Source: Rhodamnia argentea
Taxonomy: Eukaryota; Streptophyta; Magnoliopsida; Myrtales; Myrtaceae
Direction: 5' to 3'
NCBI RefSeq assembly: GCF_020921035.1
Contig: NC_063151.1
Span: forward strand, 4,340,001-4,404,000
DNA length: 64,000 bases
Position numbers and translations under genes: made by a program. The notes beneath the pieces are model-generated. The model was not told where the DNA came from, ran no database searches, and saw only the letters and a program-made list of their open reading frames with translations. Below are positions 1 through 10,829 of the stretch, piece by piece. Numbering within the stretch: position 1 is the first letter of the stretch; the number at the start of each line of letters is the position of its first letter.

Positions 1-119
1 ATTATTTAATGGATAATTCAAAACATGTTGTCCAAATCACTACAAGTGAACAAAATGAAGCGCTTACTCGCATAAACATAAACGCAATACAACCCAAGAC
101 TATATAAGAATTTCCAAAG

Positions 120-460
120 TAACCTTGCCAAACAATTTGGTGTGTGAAAGTTTTGCTATTTTGGTATGTTTATGGTCCTGATTTGAAAGGATTAATCTTT
201 GGTTACAGTGTGCTGGATGACCTGCATATATAGGAACAAATTTTGAATATTCTTTCCGATGCAATTGATGGTTCTTCTTTCGAAGGACTCGTGATTGTAA
301 AATTCCATTTTGCAAGTTGATATCGCCTTATGATGCCTGCAGTGTAATCAGAATGTCTTCAGTGTAATCAGAATGTCTTCTCGTTTGAGTTTAATGACTT
401 GACTAACCTCGCAGATTCAATTCAGTAACCAAACAAGCGGCTAGATTTTAGGTTAATCGA
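120..460. other. module resembling an RLP 3' flank
   Basis: This stretch resembles the sequence downstream of RLP1 at about 6680-6815 and, better, 34100-34375 in copy B. Shared stretches include a G-rich 'tggattgac' zone, the 'cctgcagtgtaatcaga' block and the 'gattcaattcagtaacc' block. It suggests that the window opens in the 3' flank of another, unseen RLP unit. In copy A a 20-bp segment around 337-378 is tandemly doubled ('cagtgtaatcagaatgtctt' twice); the corresponding place in copy B (about 27880) has it once. Confidence 0.5.
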
Positions 461-479
461 GTGTGCTAAAAATTCATGT

Positions 480-860
480 CAGCTCAAAAATCGATGGAAG
501 AAAAGGCAACACTAAAGTTCATCGAATGACAAATTTATCCTAAATTAATTTTTAGGTCACAAAAAACCCCAAATTGGTACGCATATGACAAGTTTATTCG
601 AAAGTGATATGGATTTCTACATGAAATTGCCGTGTCAATTGACTTATTGCTATATGCCATCCAATTCAATAATTTCGTGACGTAAGTTAATTGAGGATAA
701 TTATGTCACCCAATTTTGGTTTTTTGTGATCGAAAAATTAGTTTGAGATAAAAAAAATTTTACAGGTGTACCAGTTTGAGATTTAAGGGGACCCAAAATT
801 TAATTTGAGGTAAATTTATCGTAGGTATATTAATTTAATATTTGTAATGGTATTAACCCA
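480..860. repeat. AT-rich MITE-like repeat
   Basis: This AT-rich stretch has recurring 'accagtttgagatttaagg' and 'cacaaaaaaccccaaattgg' type motifs in roughly opposite orientations. A copy sits at about 28020-28380 in copy B, and a related fragment lies at about 23190-23300. It looks like a decayed non-autonomous inverted-repeat element already present before the segmental duplication. I could not define its ends or a target duplication. Confidence 0.35.
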
Positions 861-3046
861 ACAAATAGTAATGTTTCTCTGCTGATGGCCATGGAACTTT
901 GACAATGTACAGCGTATGCATGGGCTTACAGAAGTCAGAGGAGACTTGACTTGGAATATGATGATGATCTGATTCTTGTTTTTCACATTCTAATTAGTCA
1001 CGGCCCGATTGAGTTCCCATGACAATTATTGGATAGTAAGAATTAGAATGCAAATTCATTTGCCAAAGAAATCAAATATTCTCTTGAAATCAATATGCAA
1101 ATAATCCAAACCTTGCAGAATCTCCGTTAATTACACCAGTACAAAGGTGCGAAAGCATGCAAAAAAACTCCCTATTTCTTCTCCCAACATCCATATCAGA
1201 GTGTTGATGAAGTGTAAAGACGATCGCTTGTACCGCTTATAAGAATGAATGAATAATTTTTTTTATCATCAATAAAAATGTTTGGACATAAGATATTGTC
1301 GATAATAATAAAGTTTTCAGAAAAACTAAATATTTCAAGCGATATATGTGAATATTTTTAATAATATATTTTTCAAATCATTCATTTCTTGCGAAGTAAA
1401 TGGAGCCTTAATCTAGGGCAAAACAAGCTGCTCCCTTTGCAAGTATGCTTGTTTTTGGGAGTAAAAATACATCGATAATATGTCTTTAAACTTAACCAGA
1501 TTATTTAAGTTGGGTCATTGTTATGAGGATGGGAAAGCAATTAAAATTCATTGCATGTAGGAACATCCGAACAGGATGAGACGACCATCCCGCTTAATGA
1601 AATTACAATTAATGGAGTGTTCAAAGAGTTCGGGAGTCCAATTATCTCAAGAAGGAAAAATAAATAAATAAACAACAAGATATTTTGGTTCTAAATAATG
1701 GAGGAGAGAGACTTGAATTTCTTTTTCCCTTGATTAGGTTGTCGGACGATTGATTGACTTTGTTGGACAATACTTTTTGACATGCAAGACAACAAACTTT
1801 CTGACTTGGAATAATTGGGAGCGTACGTCACGATGATCACGATGATGATGATGATGATGATATGATGATGATTTGATTCTTGCATTTTTACATCCTAAAT
1901 TGCAATTTGTTTATCTGGAAATACATATATTTTAAAGTTACGACTTCTTAAATTTGTGCTAGACAATTTTCTAAAAGTTATTGTAACCTTTATATTGCGG
2001 CCCTAAAATGTTGGACGTGCACTTTATCAATTTTAATGATATTAAAGATTCAAAGAATCTTCAAATTCAAAATTATTTTTTACAGGAAAAAATATACATA
2101 TTCTTAATGATTGCCCTCTTTATATTGTTTGGATCATGTCTAAATATGAAGGTGTCTGAATAAAGTGTCAAATAACTTTTCTAACCTGTTATTTGCTCTT
2201 ATATTTGATGGTAATTACCTAAGGCTTTCGCATTGTTATGGTTTATGGTTAATATCTATTTCCTTTCATGACTAATTATATATTTTTCTCATCAATAATA
2301 CAGGCCAATTGATGCCGTCTCAGTTTTTCTAAAGCCACTTTATCAATCCCATTATCGGATTGTCGAACAACAAGATAAAGTGCGTTGAACAATACCATTA
2401 TCAGTTTTCACATTGGGAATGTGAATCTGATTCTTGCTTTTCACATTTCAATAAGTCACTACCGGATTGAGTTACCACGAAATGTCACTTCATTTGCCAA
2501 AGAAATCAGATATTCTTGCTTGCAATCAATATGCAGATAATCCAAACCTTATAGAATCTCTTTTAATTTCACCAGTGCAAAGGAGCAAAAGTGTGCAAAA
2601 ACCTCCCCGCTTCTCTCCCAACTTCCATTGACAAACACTTAGTGGAAACTTAAAGATATTTTATCATTTCATCTTTAACTCTTGAGAAAATAAATCTCAA
2701 GTAATTTTGTATTATACATCTTTAGACATGATCCAAATAATATGTATATAGATTCAAATAACTTCTCTAGGCTTTTATTCGCTCTTATATTTGACGAAAT
2801 TACCAGAGGCTTTGACATTGTTATGGCGAGTTAATTAGGCGGCCTTTGTTCATAAGTAGAAGTACTCAGTTTAAATTCTATTTCCTTTTGTGGCTAATAA
2901 AGGTCTGTGAGGTTAGCGTCATTGAACAAAACATACTGATCTTGCATATTAAACGTTGATCTCAAATTACATGAAATTACTCCTACTCCGACCAACACAT
3001 GCGAGAAGACTCGTGTCGATGACTTCATTCACACTTGAGAAGAGCT
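860..3046. other. RLP1-A upstream region
   Basis: No gene is visible. Two diverged direct repeats of about 230 bp lie at about 965-1195 and 2405-2630 ('catttgccaaagaaatca', 'aataatccaaacctt'). A block at about 1728-1830 ('gattaggttgtcg', 'gttggacaatacttttt', 'ctttctgacttgga') recurs upstream of RLP2 at 10250-10350 and 37840-37940. A GAT/ATG microsatellite at about 1828-1872 is largely lost in copy B (about 29336-29352). Copy B also lacks about 70 bp matching 2657-2730. The pattern looks like repeated RLP promoter modules. Confidence 0.5.
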
Positions 3047-3054
3047 TATATAAG
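3047..3054 (+). promoter_or_regulatory. TATA box of RLP1-A
   Basis: 'TATATAAG' lies 61 bp upstream of the proposed start codon at 3115. A TATA element here puts the transcription start near 3078, downstream of the in-frame ATG at 2956. That supports the signal-peptide ATG at 3115 as the real start. The sequence is conserved in copy B at 30458-30465. Confidence 0.6.
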
Positions 3055-3114
3055 TTGAAGCTCTCTCCAGTCTCCACCATCACTCAACTCACTCGCAGTG
3101 CTAAATTTGCAAAA

Positions 3115-6054
3115 ATGGGGTGTCATCCTATCCTTCTCTGCCTCCTCTGTTTCCTCTTTTTCTTACATTCCTCCCTTCACCTTGCTTCGCCCCTTTGCCC
3201 TTCCGACCAACGGGATGCCTTGCTCCGTTTTAAGAATTCCTTCGTGGTCGACCACATGGCGTCGTACTCTTGTGATAGGTTCAGCCCTGCCGTGTCCTAT
3301 CCAAAGACGAACTCGTGGAATAAGGGCAAGGACTGCTGCTCATGGGATGGCGTCACTTGTGACGGCGTCACCGGCAACGTCGTTGGTCTAGACCTTGCTT
3401 GCTGTTGGCTTCGTGGTGCTCTCCATTCCAATAGCTCCCTCTTTCTCCTTCGCCATCTTATGAATCTCAACCTTTGCGGTAATAACTTTTCTGGCTCACA
3501 CATTTCGCCTAATCTGAGCGCATTTGCGAAAATGACTCATATGAATCTCTCTCGCTCACAATTTTCGGGTACCGTTCCAAGTGAAATCTCTCATCTCTCT
3601 AAGTTGGTGTCACTTGATCTCTCTTCCCCTGATTATGAGGATTCAAACTTGCGCTCTTCTCTTAAGTTGGAAAATCCGATCTTCACAATGCTTGCTCAAA
3701 ACCTAACAGTATTGAGAAAGCTTGTTCTTGATAAAATAAACATGTCCATGGTTTCACCAAAGTCCTTTGTGAATTTGTCTTCTTCTTTGACACATTTAAG
3801 CGTTTCTAGTTGTTCCTTAAGGGGGATATTCCCGGTTAGTTTTTTTCAATTCCCAAACCTTACTACTCTCGTTATCAGTTACAATGAAGACATGTCCGGG
3901 ATTCTTCCCAAATCGAATTGGACTGGTCCTCTTGCCTACTTGTCTCTCACGGGTAAGAGCTTTTTAGACGAAATACCCGATTTAATTTGGTAACGTGAAG
4001 AGTTTAACATTTTTTTTTTTTATCTTGCAGGGTGCAAATTCACCGGACCCATCCCCTCAGCATTGAGAAATCTCAAACAACTCCAAGCTCTATTTCTTGA
4101 CATGAATAACTTTAGCGGGGTGGTAGAGTTTGAAATCTTTACGAAGCTTCAAAATCTACAGAGGCTTAGTGTTTCTCAGGAACTAAATCTAACCTACAAT
4201 AGACTGAGCCACGCATTCCCGAAGCTTGAATGGTTACGGATGCGATCTTGCAACTTGGCCAAGTTTCCTTTTTTCCTGAATTCGTTAGAAAGATTAAAAC
4301 TCTTAGACCTCTCTTCCAATGGCATTAGTGGGGAGATCCCGAGGTGGTTCTGGGGAATAAGCCATGATACGTTAGAATCCTTAGATCTTTCTCATAACCT
4401 TCTGGAGGGAGCTATACCACAATTGTACTGGAAGAGATTGTCCGTTATGGAACTTCAGAACAATTCATTCCAAGGACCACTCCCTATCCCTCCACCTTCT
4501 ACTTTGTACTTTGATGCCTCTCGCAATGGTTTCACTGGTGAGATCCCCTCTTCGATTTGTCAGTTGAGCTCACTCAATCATTTGAATTTGTCTAACAATA
4601 ATCTCTCCGGGAACATGCCACAATGTTTTGGAAATATGATCAGTCTTGCGTCTCTAGACTTGAGCAGCAATAGGTTCCAAGGGCCATTACCGCACTCCCA
4701 AGTGTCATTATTTCTCGGTCACCAAGAATTCAATGATATCTTCTCAAACACCTCATTACGCGTAATAAATCTGTCCAACAACAAGTTTGGAGGGCCAATT
4801 CCACTTCCATCTCCCATGACATCTTATTATTCCATTGCAAGTAATATGATAATAGGAAAAATCCCTTCTTTGTTATGCAATGCTACCGAGCTCCAGCTTA
4901 TCGACTTGTCGAACAACAACTTAACAGGTAGCTTGCCTTGGTGCTTAGTAAACTTTAGCACCAGCCTGTCAATTTTGAACTTGCGAATGAATCGCCTTGA
5001 GGGCACAATTCCTCAATCATTTTCTCCGAGAAATAGCTTGATGACTCTTGACTTTAGTCAAAATCGGTTTGAAGGCATGTTACCGCAGTCCCTTGCCAAA
5101 TGTAAATATCTGGAAGTATTGGATATCAGTAGCAATCAGATAGAGGATACATTCCCGAGGTGGTTGGGCAAACTTCCGGAGTTACAAGTTCTCATTTTGA
5201 GGTCCAACAATTTTAAAGGTCTTTTGGATATTCCGAAGGGGGCTAACCTTTTTTCCAAGTTACGCATTTTGGATCTCTCCAGAAACAATTTCGGCGGTCC
5301 TTTGCCCCCCAACTTGATAACCAACCTTAGAGGCATGATGAATGGCAGAAAGGAGCAAGAAAAGTCATTATATATGACACGGTCTTTTCAACTGGCATCA
5401 TATGAAAATTCCGTGACTGTGATGATGAAAGGAGTGGAGACTAAGCTAGTGAAGATCTTGTACATCTGCACAACCCTCGACTTGTCGCACAATTTTTTCC
5501 AAGGAGACATACCAGGAGTCTTTGGATATCTCCATTCTCTCAAAGGGCTCAACTTGTCACACAACCACCTCACAGGTTCCATCCCTGCAACTCTAGGGAG
5601 CTTGACTAATCTTGAAGCGCTTGATCTCTCTTCGAACAAGCTTAATGGGGAAGTTCCTAGAGTATTGGGAGATTTGGCATCCCTTGGGTACCTAAACCTC
5701 TCGAAGAACCAACTCACGGGTCGAATTCCTCAAGACAAGCAATTGAGCACATTTTCAAGCAACTCGTTTAGTGGGAATCCAGGCTTATGTGGAACTCCAT
5801 TGCCAAAAGCATGCCCTAGGGATGCTCCACCACCGTCCTCGTCAACTTTTGACCGCGATGGGCATGAGAGTTGGTTCAAACAGAAAGCAATGTGGATAGG
5901 ATATGCATCCGGAATCATAATTGGTATTTCCATAGCATACATTGCATTCGAAACGGGAAGGCCCAGATGGCTAGTGCGAGGTGTGAGAATGCTGGAGATA
6001 AGAACAGCTGAGTGGATGAAGAAGGCAAATGGGAAGGCCATCAAATTTCATTGA
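3115..6054 (+). CDS. LRR receptor-like protein (RLP1, copy A)
   Basis: A Cf-type receptor-like protein: a plasma-membrane glycoprotein with extracellular leucine-rich repeats and no kinase, a family that usually signals through SOBIR1-type partners. Exons are 3115-3952 and 4031-6054, giving 953 aa. The 78-bp intron (GTAAGA to a T-rich TTGCAG) restores the LRR across the junction (SLT-G-CKFTG). Order: signal peptide about 1-26; N-cap with CCSWDGVTC at 74-82; LRRs about 88-870; a non-LRR island near 710-755 (from RGMMNGRK to VKILYI); a C-terminal LRR block; the GTPLPKAC cap; a transmembrane helix about 899-921 with two overlapping GxxxG spacings (GYASG, GIIIG); and a basic tail of about 30 residues. 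I chose ATG 3115 over the in-frame ATG 2956 because it opens the signal peptide and lies just below a TATA box. Copy A ends two residues earlier than copy B because of a GGA-to-TGA change. The ligand is unknown. Confidence 0.93.
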
Positions 6055-7002
6055 CAATGAAATTGTTTGAGGAGTTTTCTCTTTAAACTATGCAACGTAG
6101 ATTCAAGATAATTTGTCTACCACATGGCGGCTCCATGACCATGCATGTCTTTACTAAGGAAACACAGCCAGTGCAGTTGCGGTTGATGCCAGCTCAAACC
6201 TTGGGGATTTCAACAGTGGTGGTGGATGACTCATCAATGTTCTAGGTACTTAAACCTCTTGTCCTGGTTAACTATCAATTAATTTGTTCTGGCAGTGGTA
6301 TATTCCAGCTAGTACCTCTTCTCCTGGATGAGTATCACCTAGTTGTTCTCACGGATTGCCAGAATATGATAGTTGCATATGCTCTTGATCTGCTGTACTG
6401 TTTTCAAGAGGTTCCCTTCGTCCCTTTGAGAGATGACTTCCTTTGTTTGTACTCAGATGATGTTCTCCTGAAAAGTGTTGTTCTTCTTTTTGTGGCATTA
6501 GAACGACGATTATTCAGGTTCCGCTTTCATATTTTAAAATTGCAATTTCTCTGAGGGACGCAGCATTTTCCCACCTTTTCTGTGAAAGTTGAATTCTCGA
6601 TACATTGACCCTCCGATTCTTAAACAGTTCACCTTTTCTTCCTTTTCATTTATAAATGCATGAGGCTTTGCTACCTTGGTTTTGACAAATTAATGTTCGG
6701 TTGCACCGTTTGTGCTGGATTGACGTGACTGTGGAAAAATTTTGGTATTCTTTATGATGCAGTTTATCGCTCTTCTGTCAAGTGAAGTGCGATGGTAAAA
6801 TGTTACTTGCAAAATATATCACCGAGTTGTCAAAATGCTTTCCTGAAAATTCTACAGTGTGATGTTTCTGCGATGACATTGCATTAGGATTCTGTACATT
6901 ACCCATGTTATGTTGGGATGGCTAATTCAGCCATCAATCAGCCCTCGCGAGAGCCAAATATATCACCGAGTTAGTCCTAAGATTTGCACTTGAGATTTTT
7001 CA

Positions 7003-7299
7003 TTGCCTATCTTATATCAGCCTCCTGAGCTTTGGTTTCCTTTTCCGCTTATCTCTAATTGGAGTAAAACTATCTTTATCGACACTGCATGGGATATAGA
7101 ATTTGAATGGATACTTCGAACTGCTAAGGGGAAATCTCTGCTTAAAACTGTGCTAAAGCTTGCTTGGAATGGGGCTATCCATATTATATCTTGCACGATC
7201 ATGTTGTTCCTCGGATTGCTCGAGTTATTTAGTCGGTTGTTTTCTCTGTCAGGGTTTCAATTCAAGCCATGTTGCAGGCAAAGAATTCGCTTTTTTTAG
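7003..7299 (+). pseudogene. LINE (non-LTR retrotransposon) ORF2 relic, copy A
   Basis: The reading frame contains a segment of the form AWDIEFEW...KGKSLLKTVLKLAWNGAIHII. It resembles the zinc-binding region near the C-terminus of plant non-LTR retrotransposon reverse transcriptases, where 'LKLAWN..IY..W.ERN' is typical. The related piece near 27150-27330 preserves a SWRERK-like motif at the expected place, which strengthens the reading. Copy B has the same relic at about 34640-34970. It is a fragment only, with no catalytic domain. Confidence 0.4.
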
Positions 7300-8139
7300 T
7301 GATGCAGATAAAGCTTTGTGTTCGAGATGGGGCATTGAGCTCTCTAGTTACTATGAGCAATTTTGATTTTGAGCTTTGGAGACATTATGTGATTTCGTGT
7401 TAAACCTGTGAATTTTGGTTTGTGGGATGTTGTGGATTGACTTGTAATGTTTGTGAGGACTTGGTAGCATTGTTGTGATATTGGGCTTGTATTTAGATTT
7501 ACTTCCCCCGAGTGGGATGAAAGGACTCCTGTGCCTAAATGCGAATTACAATTGCGGCCATATAAATGAAGAAAATACAAGATCATGTGATTAAATCAAT
7601 GCGAAATCACTAGAGAAATTTAAAAAAAAAAACAAAAAACAAAAAAGCAACATGAATGAACAAGCACAAATGTCTATTACACCGTCTGGACCGGCTTGGG
7701 TGGCTGTCTAGTGGCTTAAATTCTTGAGGACTGAGTGCTTGATCCGCATGTGGGGATATCGATATAGTCTTAGCAAGCTTAACCCCTCTCTCTACTGCCT
7801 TTTACACCAAATGAATGACAAAGATAAAACGGAAAAGCTTGGTTTGATGGACTTCTCACTATCGAACTTCAATTTTTCTTAAGCATCTCCAGCGGGGACT
7901 GCCGTGCGAATGGAAATGATACATTAAAGAAGTTGTTTACCTTTCAACCCAAAAGCCAAAAAATCATTACAGAACTTGTTTTCGAAGTACAAGAGTATCC
8001 CCGTCCAAAAAAAAAAAGTACAAGAGTATTCGACCAAAAAAAAAAAAAAAGTATAAGAGTATTGGGCCTGTGGGCGGTTAGTCCCGCAATCATTCCAAGT
8101 TGGCCCATAACTGGCTGATAAGGTCCACATGTACCACGA

Positions 8140-8300
8140 TGTAACACCGGTCCCAACTAGTGACTGGAATTATAGCATCAAAGCAGATTTATTTCCCACA
8201 TGTTTTTATATACGTGTAGTCTTCCTCTATCTTTTAGCTTAAATTCTTAATTGAACTTTCTAACATGGTTCTAATATGGTATCATAGCCAAGTTCTGCCT
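8140..8300 (+). mobile_element. LTR-retrotransposon relic with primer-binding site, copy A
   Basis: 'TGGTATCATAGCC' at 8277-8289 closely matches the initiator-tRNA-Met primer-binding site common to plant copia-type elements (TGGTATCAGAGC). It follows an AT-rich, LTR-like stretch. Copy B has it at 35860-35872. No gag or pol reading frame follows, so this is a decayed end. A small patch of similarity could be chance, but the PBS core is long. Confidence 0.4.
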
Positions 8301-8555
8301 GTCTCTTTCGTGTGCGTGTCCATCCATGTTAGTCAAATTTCACATGCCCACTCCTAATCCGGTTTGTGCATGAGTTTTTCTCTACCTCCTAAAGACGGCA
8401 ATGATTCAGGCGATAACAGGCGAAAAACTAGTAGACTTAATCAAAAACACAAAAAGCCACAAGTACTAAATACTCATAATGTCCGCCGAAGGAATTACTA
8501 ATTTGTTTTCGTGCATTGCTCGATCTCATTGTATGAGAATGTGACCATCGATTGT

Positions 8556-8805
8556 CTCGGAATAGAAAGCAATGCAGTCTTTTAATATGCTTTCTGGAAG
8601 CATCGCAAACAAAATCAGCCTCTCTGGAAGTTTTCCTCTGTTTATATTGGAGCCCTTCATAGATCAAACGCTCCCTCAGTATCAGAAAATCTTCTTGGAC
8701 CATCAGACCGTAATAGTAATCAGGGTACCAGCCGTTGATGGGGGAAGAGAGTGTTTTGAACGGCACGAAGGGAAGATTCCTTTGTTGTAATCTTAAAAGG
8801 ATTAT
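8556..8805 (-). other. 250-bp ORF-bearing segment absent from the third copy
   Basis: On the minus strand this segment reads as protein, with the stretch SPINGWYPDYYYGLMVQ followed by DFLILRERLIYEGL. In copy B (36140-36388) the frame stays open through KGKLPERLILFAMLPESIL; copy A has one extra base after EGL and shifts frame. The paralogous fragment at 24770-25210 runs straight from 'cgattgt' to 'gcaggtcag' with the whole segment missing (junction near 24894). I do not recognise the protein. It may be a captured exon or an insertion. Confidence 0.45.
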
Positions 8806-8879
8806 GCAGGTCAGACTCAAATTCATTCAGGTCTTTCGTTAGAATATTATCTCTTTACCAGACTTGACCATCTTGAAGT

Positions 8880-9110
8880 AAAGCAAGATTAGACTTTATC
8901 AAAAGGAGAAAAGAAAGCAATAGATGGGTCTTTCTTTAGCATTATCTCAAGTCGTGATTCATGCAGCCTTTGTGGGACAGCCTCATCTGCAGTTCTTCTG
9001 AGGACAGAGTTGTTTTCACGAGAAAAGCTTCTGGTGAGTTTACTCAGCTGATACTTGGGTACGAGAAACGAAGCAAAAGATGGTTTGGCATTGGATTATC
9101 CGATTTAATC
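8880..9110. repeat. intergenic segment found three times
   Basis: The same sequence occurs here, at about 36440-36690 and at about 24940-25205. Its plus frame begins MQPLWD and keeps the motif QLILGYEK in all three, but the frames end differently. I cannot assign it to a family. The repeated occurrence is better explained by duplication of the spacer than by a gene. Confidence 0.6.
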
Positions 9111-10589
9111 CAAACCTGCCGAAATTTGATTTTATGGTGTGGCTTGTTAGATAGAAGAGGCTTCGAGTTCTTGAAAATTTGTGTGTTATATGCCATTTTT
9201 ACTGCGACTCATGAGTCTCCACTTCGCCTGTTTAGTTTGTATTCAGTTATAATCTTTTCACTTGTACTTGATTGTTATTAGCTAACTCGATTTTCTGATG
9301 AACCCAACAATCAATAAGGACAGTAATCGCCTTAAGATTGTTGCAATACATATCACAATACTGTTTTCTGTAACTAGCAAATGTACTAGTCAACAATAAT
9401 AACTGTGAGAAAGCGCTAACAAATTAACTCCTATAAACGCAGCCACTAGACGGAGTGAATGGGTTAATGCCTAACTTTGTGCTGGGCATCGACTTAGGAG
9501 AGTCCCCGGGCCATCTTCTTGAAGAGATGCAGTCTCGGAAATGAGGAAATGCTTTGAGCTCGAGAGTTCCTCCACCCGATGCGATGAGGCAGAGGCCTGT
9601 GCCGAGCCTCCATAGACTCTCGCCAGAAGCTGCATTGGCTGGCCGCCACGACTTTGTCTTGCATTTTGTGGGAAAAACCAAATGGATTGTAACAAATTAA
9701 ATATGATGTGAGGTACGAATTACCGAATCTTTTTAAGGCAATTAGTTCATACCAACAGTGCTATGCAGACTCAAGAAATGTGTCTCCCAAGATACAACAC
9801 CTCGAATCCATGACTCAGTCAAACCCTTCTCGAAACCGGCACACCTCGAGAACGACTACTGAAGAACTAAAGAGACACGTCTTCTTAAAGACAATGAACT
9901 TTGTTCCCGTGAAAGAAGAGACAACTATTAAAACTGCTGTACATGAACGAAGAGATGTCTATTAAATCTTGCGCACGTGAATTGAAGAGACATGTCTCGG
10001 CGATTGTTGAGCCATTAATGACGTAAGCAGAAAAATTTATCTTGTTTTCCATTGGTCAATTAACCCATAATTAAAACACCGCGAAGAACAATGTATGCCT
10101 GGAGGCTTTGCCGCGATAATTGGCTTATAAAAAAATGGAGGGGACTTGACTTGCACTTGGATGGATAAAACGAAAAGCAGAACTAAGACCACCTGAGTGC
10201 CTACAATAATGCCCTCTTCACTTTTACAAAAGCCGCTTTCTTTTCCACTTGATTAGGTTGTCGCACGATTGATTAAAGTGTGTTGGACAATACTTTTGCC
10301 ATGTAAAAACATACTTTCTGACTTGGAGTATAGGAGCGTGGGTCATCAAGAGTCGGTTCATGTTGGGAATGTGATGATGATGTATTTCACATTCCGCGAG
10401 ATCTGGGCAAGGGTCGGGCTCGCCAGCACTCGTCCTCGCTCAGTGCCGGCCATCGACATAGGCCATGGTAGAGAAAAAAAGAAAGACAGAAAAAATACCG
10501 TAAAAAATTATATAAAGAAAATATCCTCTTCAGCGTTAGCAATGCCACGTTGGACAACCGGCATCTACGTCAGTGATTTCTAATCAAAA

Positions 10590-10715
10590 TTGCCAGGATG
10601 AACTCAATTGGTACAAATACAAAAAGGTTTAAGACTAAATTGATCTAATTAAAAAGTTTAGGATTGAGTTGGTACTGATGTAATAGGTAAAGAACTTTTT
10701 TTAGTACACCAACAG
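10590..10715. repeat. MITE-like repeat ('gaattggtacaa' family)
   Basis: Motifs such as 'ggtttaagactaaattg' and 'gtttaggattgagttggta' recur here, at about 38185-38300, at 27416-27500 and at about 46660-46790. Four occurrences in one window suggest a short interspersed AT-rich family. Exact ends are not defined. Confidence 0.45.
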
Positions 10716-10829
10716 ACCCCCTAAAGAAGACTTTGTGTCGATGAATTCACACATTGAGAAGGGGCTACATAAATAAGTTGAAGCACTCTCCACCACCAAC
10801 AAAACTCACTCGCACGCTAAAATACCAAA

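Larger units (their letters stand above)
6055..10829. other. RLP1-RLP2 spacer, copy A
   Basis: No intact gene is visible. It holds the RLP1 3' flank (similar to the RLP2 3' flank after 13410), a LINE-like relic, an LTR primer-site relic, a 250-bp ORF-bearing segment and a MITE-like repeat, listed separately. Near 6811-6826 copy A carries 'aaatatatcaccgagt', also found at about 6955, in place of about 205 bp kept by copy B (34230-34430). The remaining sequence is shared with 33481-38411. A short segment at about 9420-9690 contains an 81-codon ORF in copy B (37038-37283) that is broken in copy A; I do not recognise it. Confidence 0.6.

Noticed and set aside
1828..1872. Histidine/isoleucine-rich minus-strand ORF
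   Set aside because: It is the translation of a GAT/ATG microsatellite.
2956..3114. In-frame upstream ATG that would extend RLP1 by 53 residues
   Set aside because: It lies upstream of the TATA box, and the signal peptide begins at the ATG at 3115. The extra residues would bury the signal peptide.
3953..4030. RLP1 as two separate genes because of the stop at 3991-3993
   Set aside because: The stop lies in a 78-bp GT-AG intron with a T-rich 3' end; removing it restores an uninterrupted LRR in both copies.
7924..8156. Overlapping ORFs rich in Phe/Lys on both strands
   Set aside because: They arise from A-runs and T-runs that differ in length between copies A and B.
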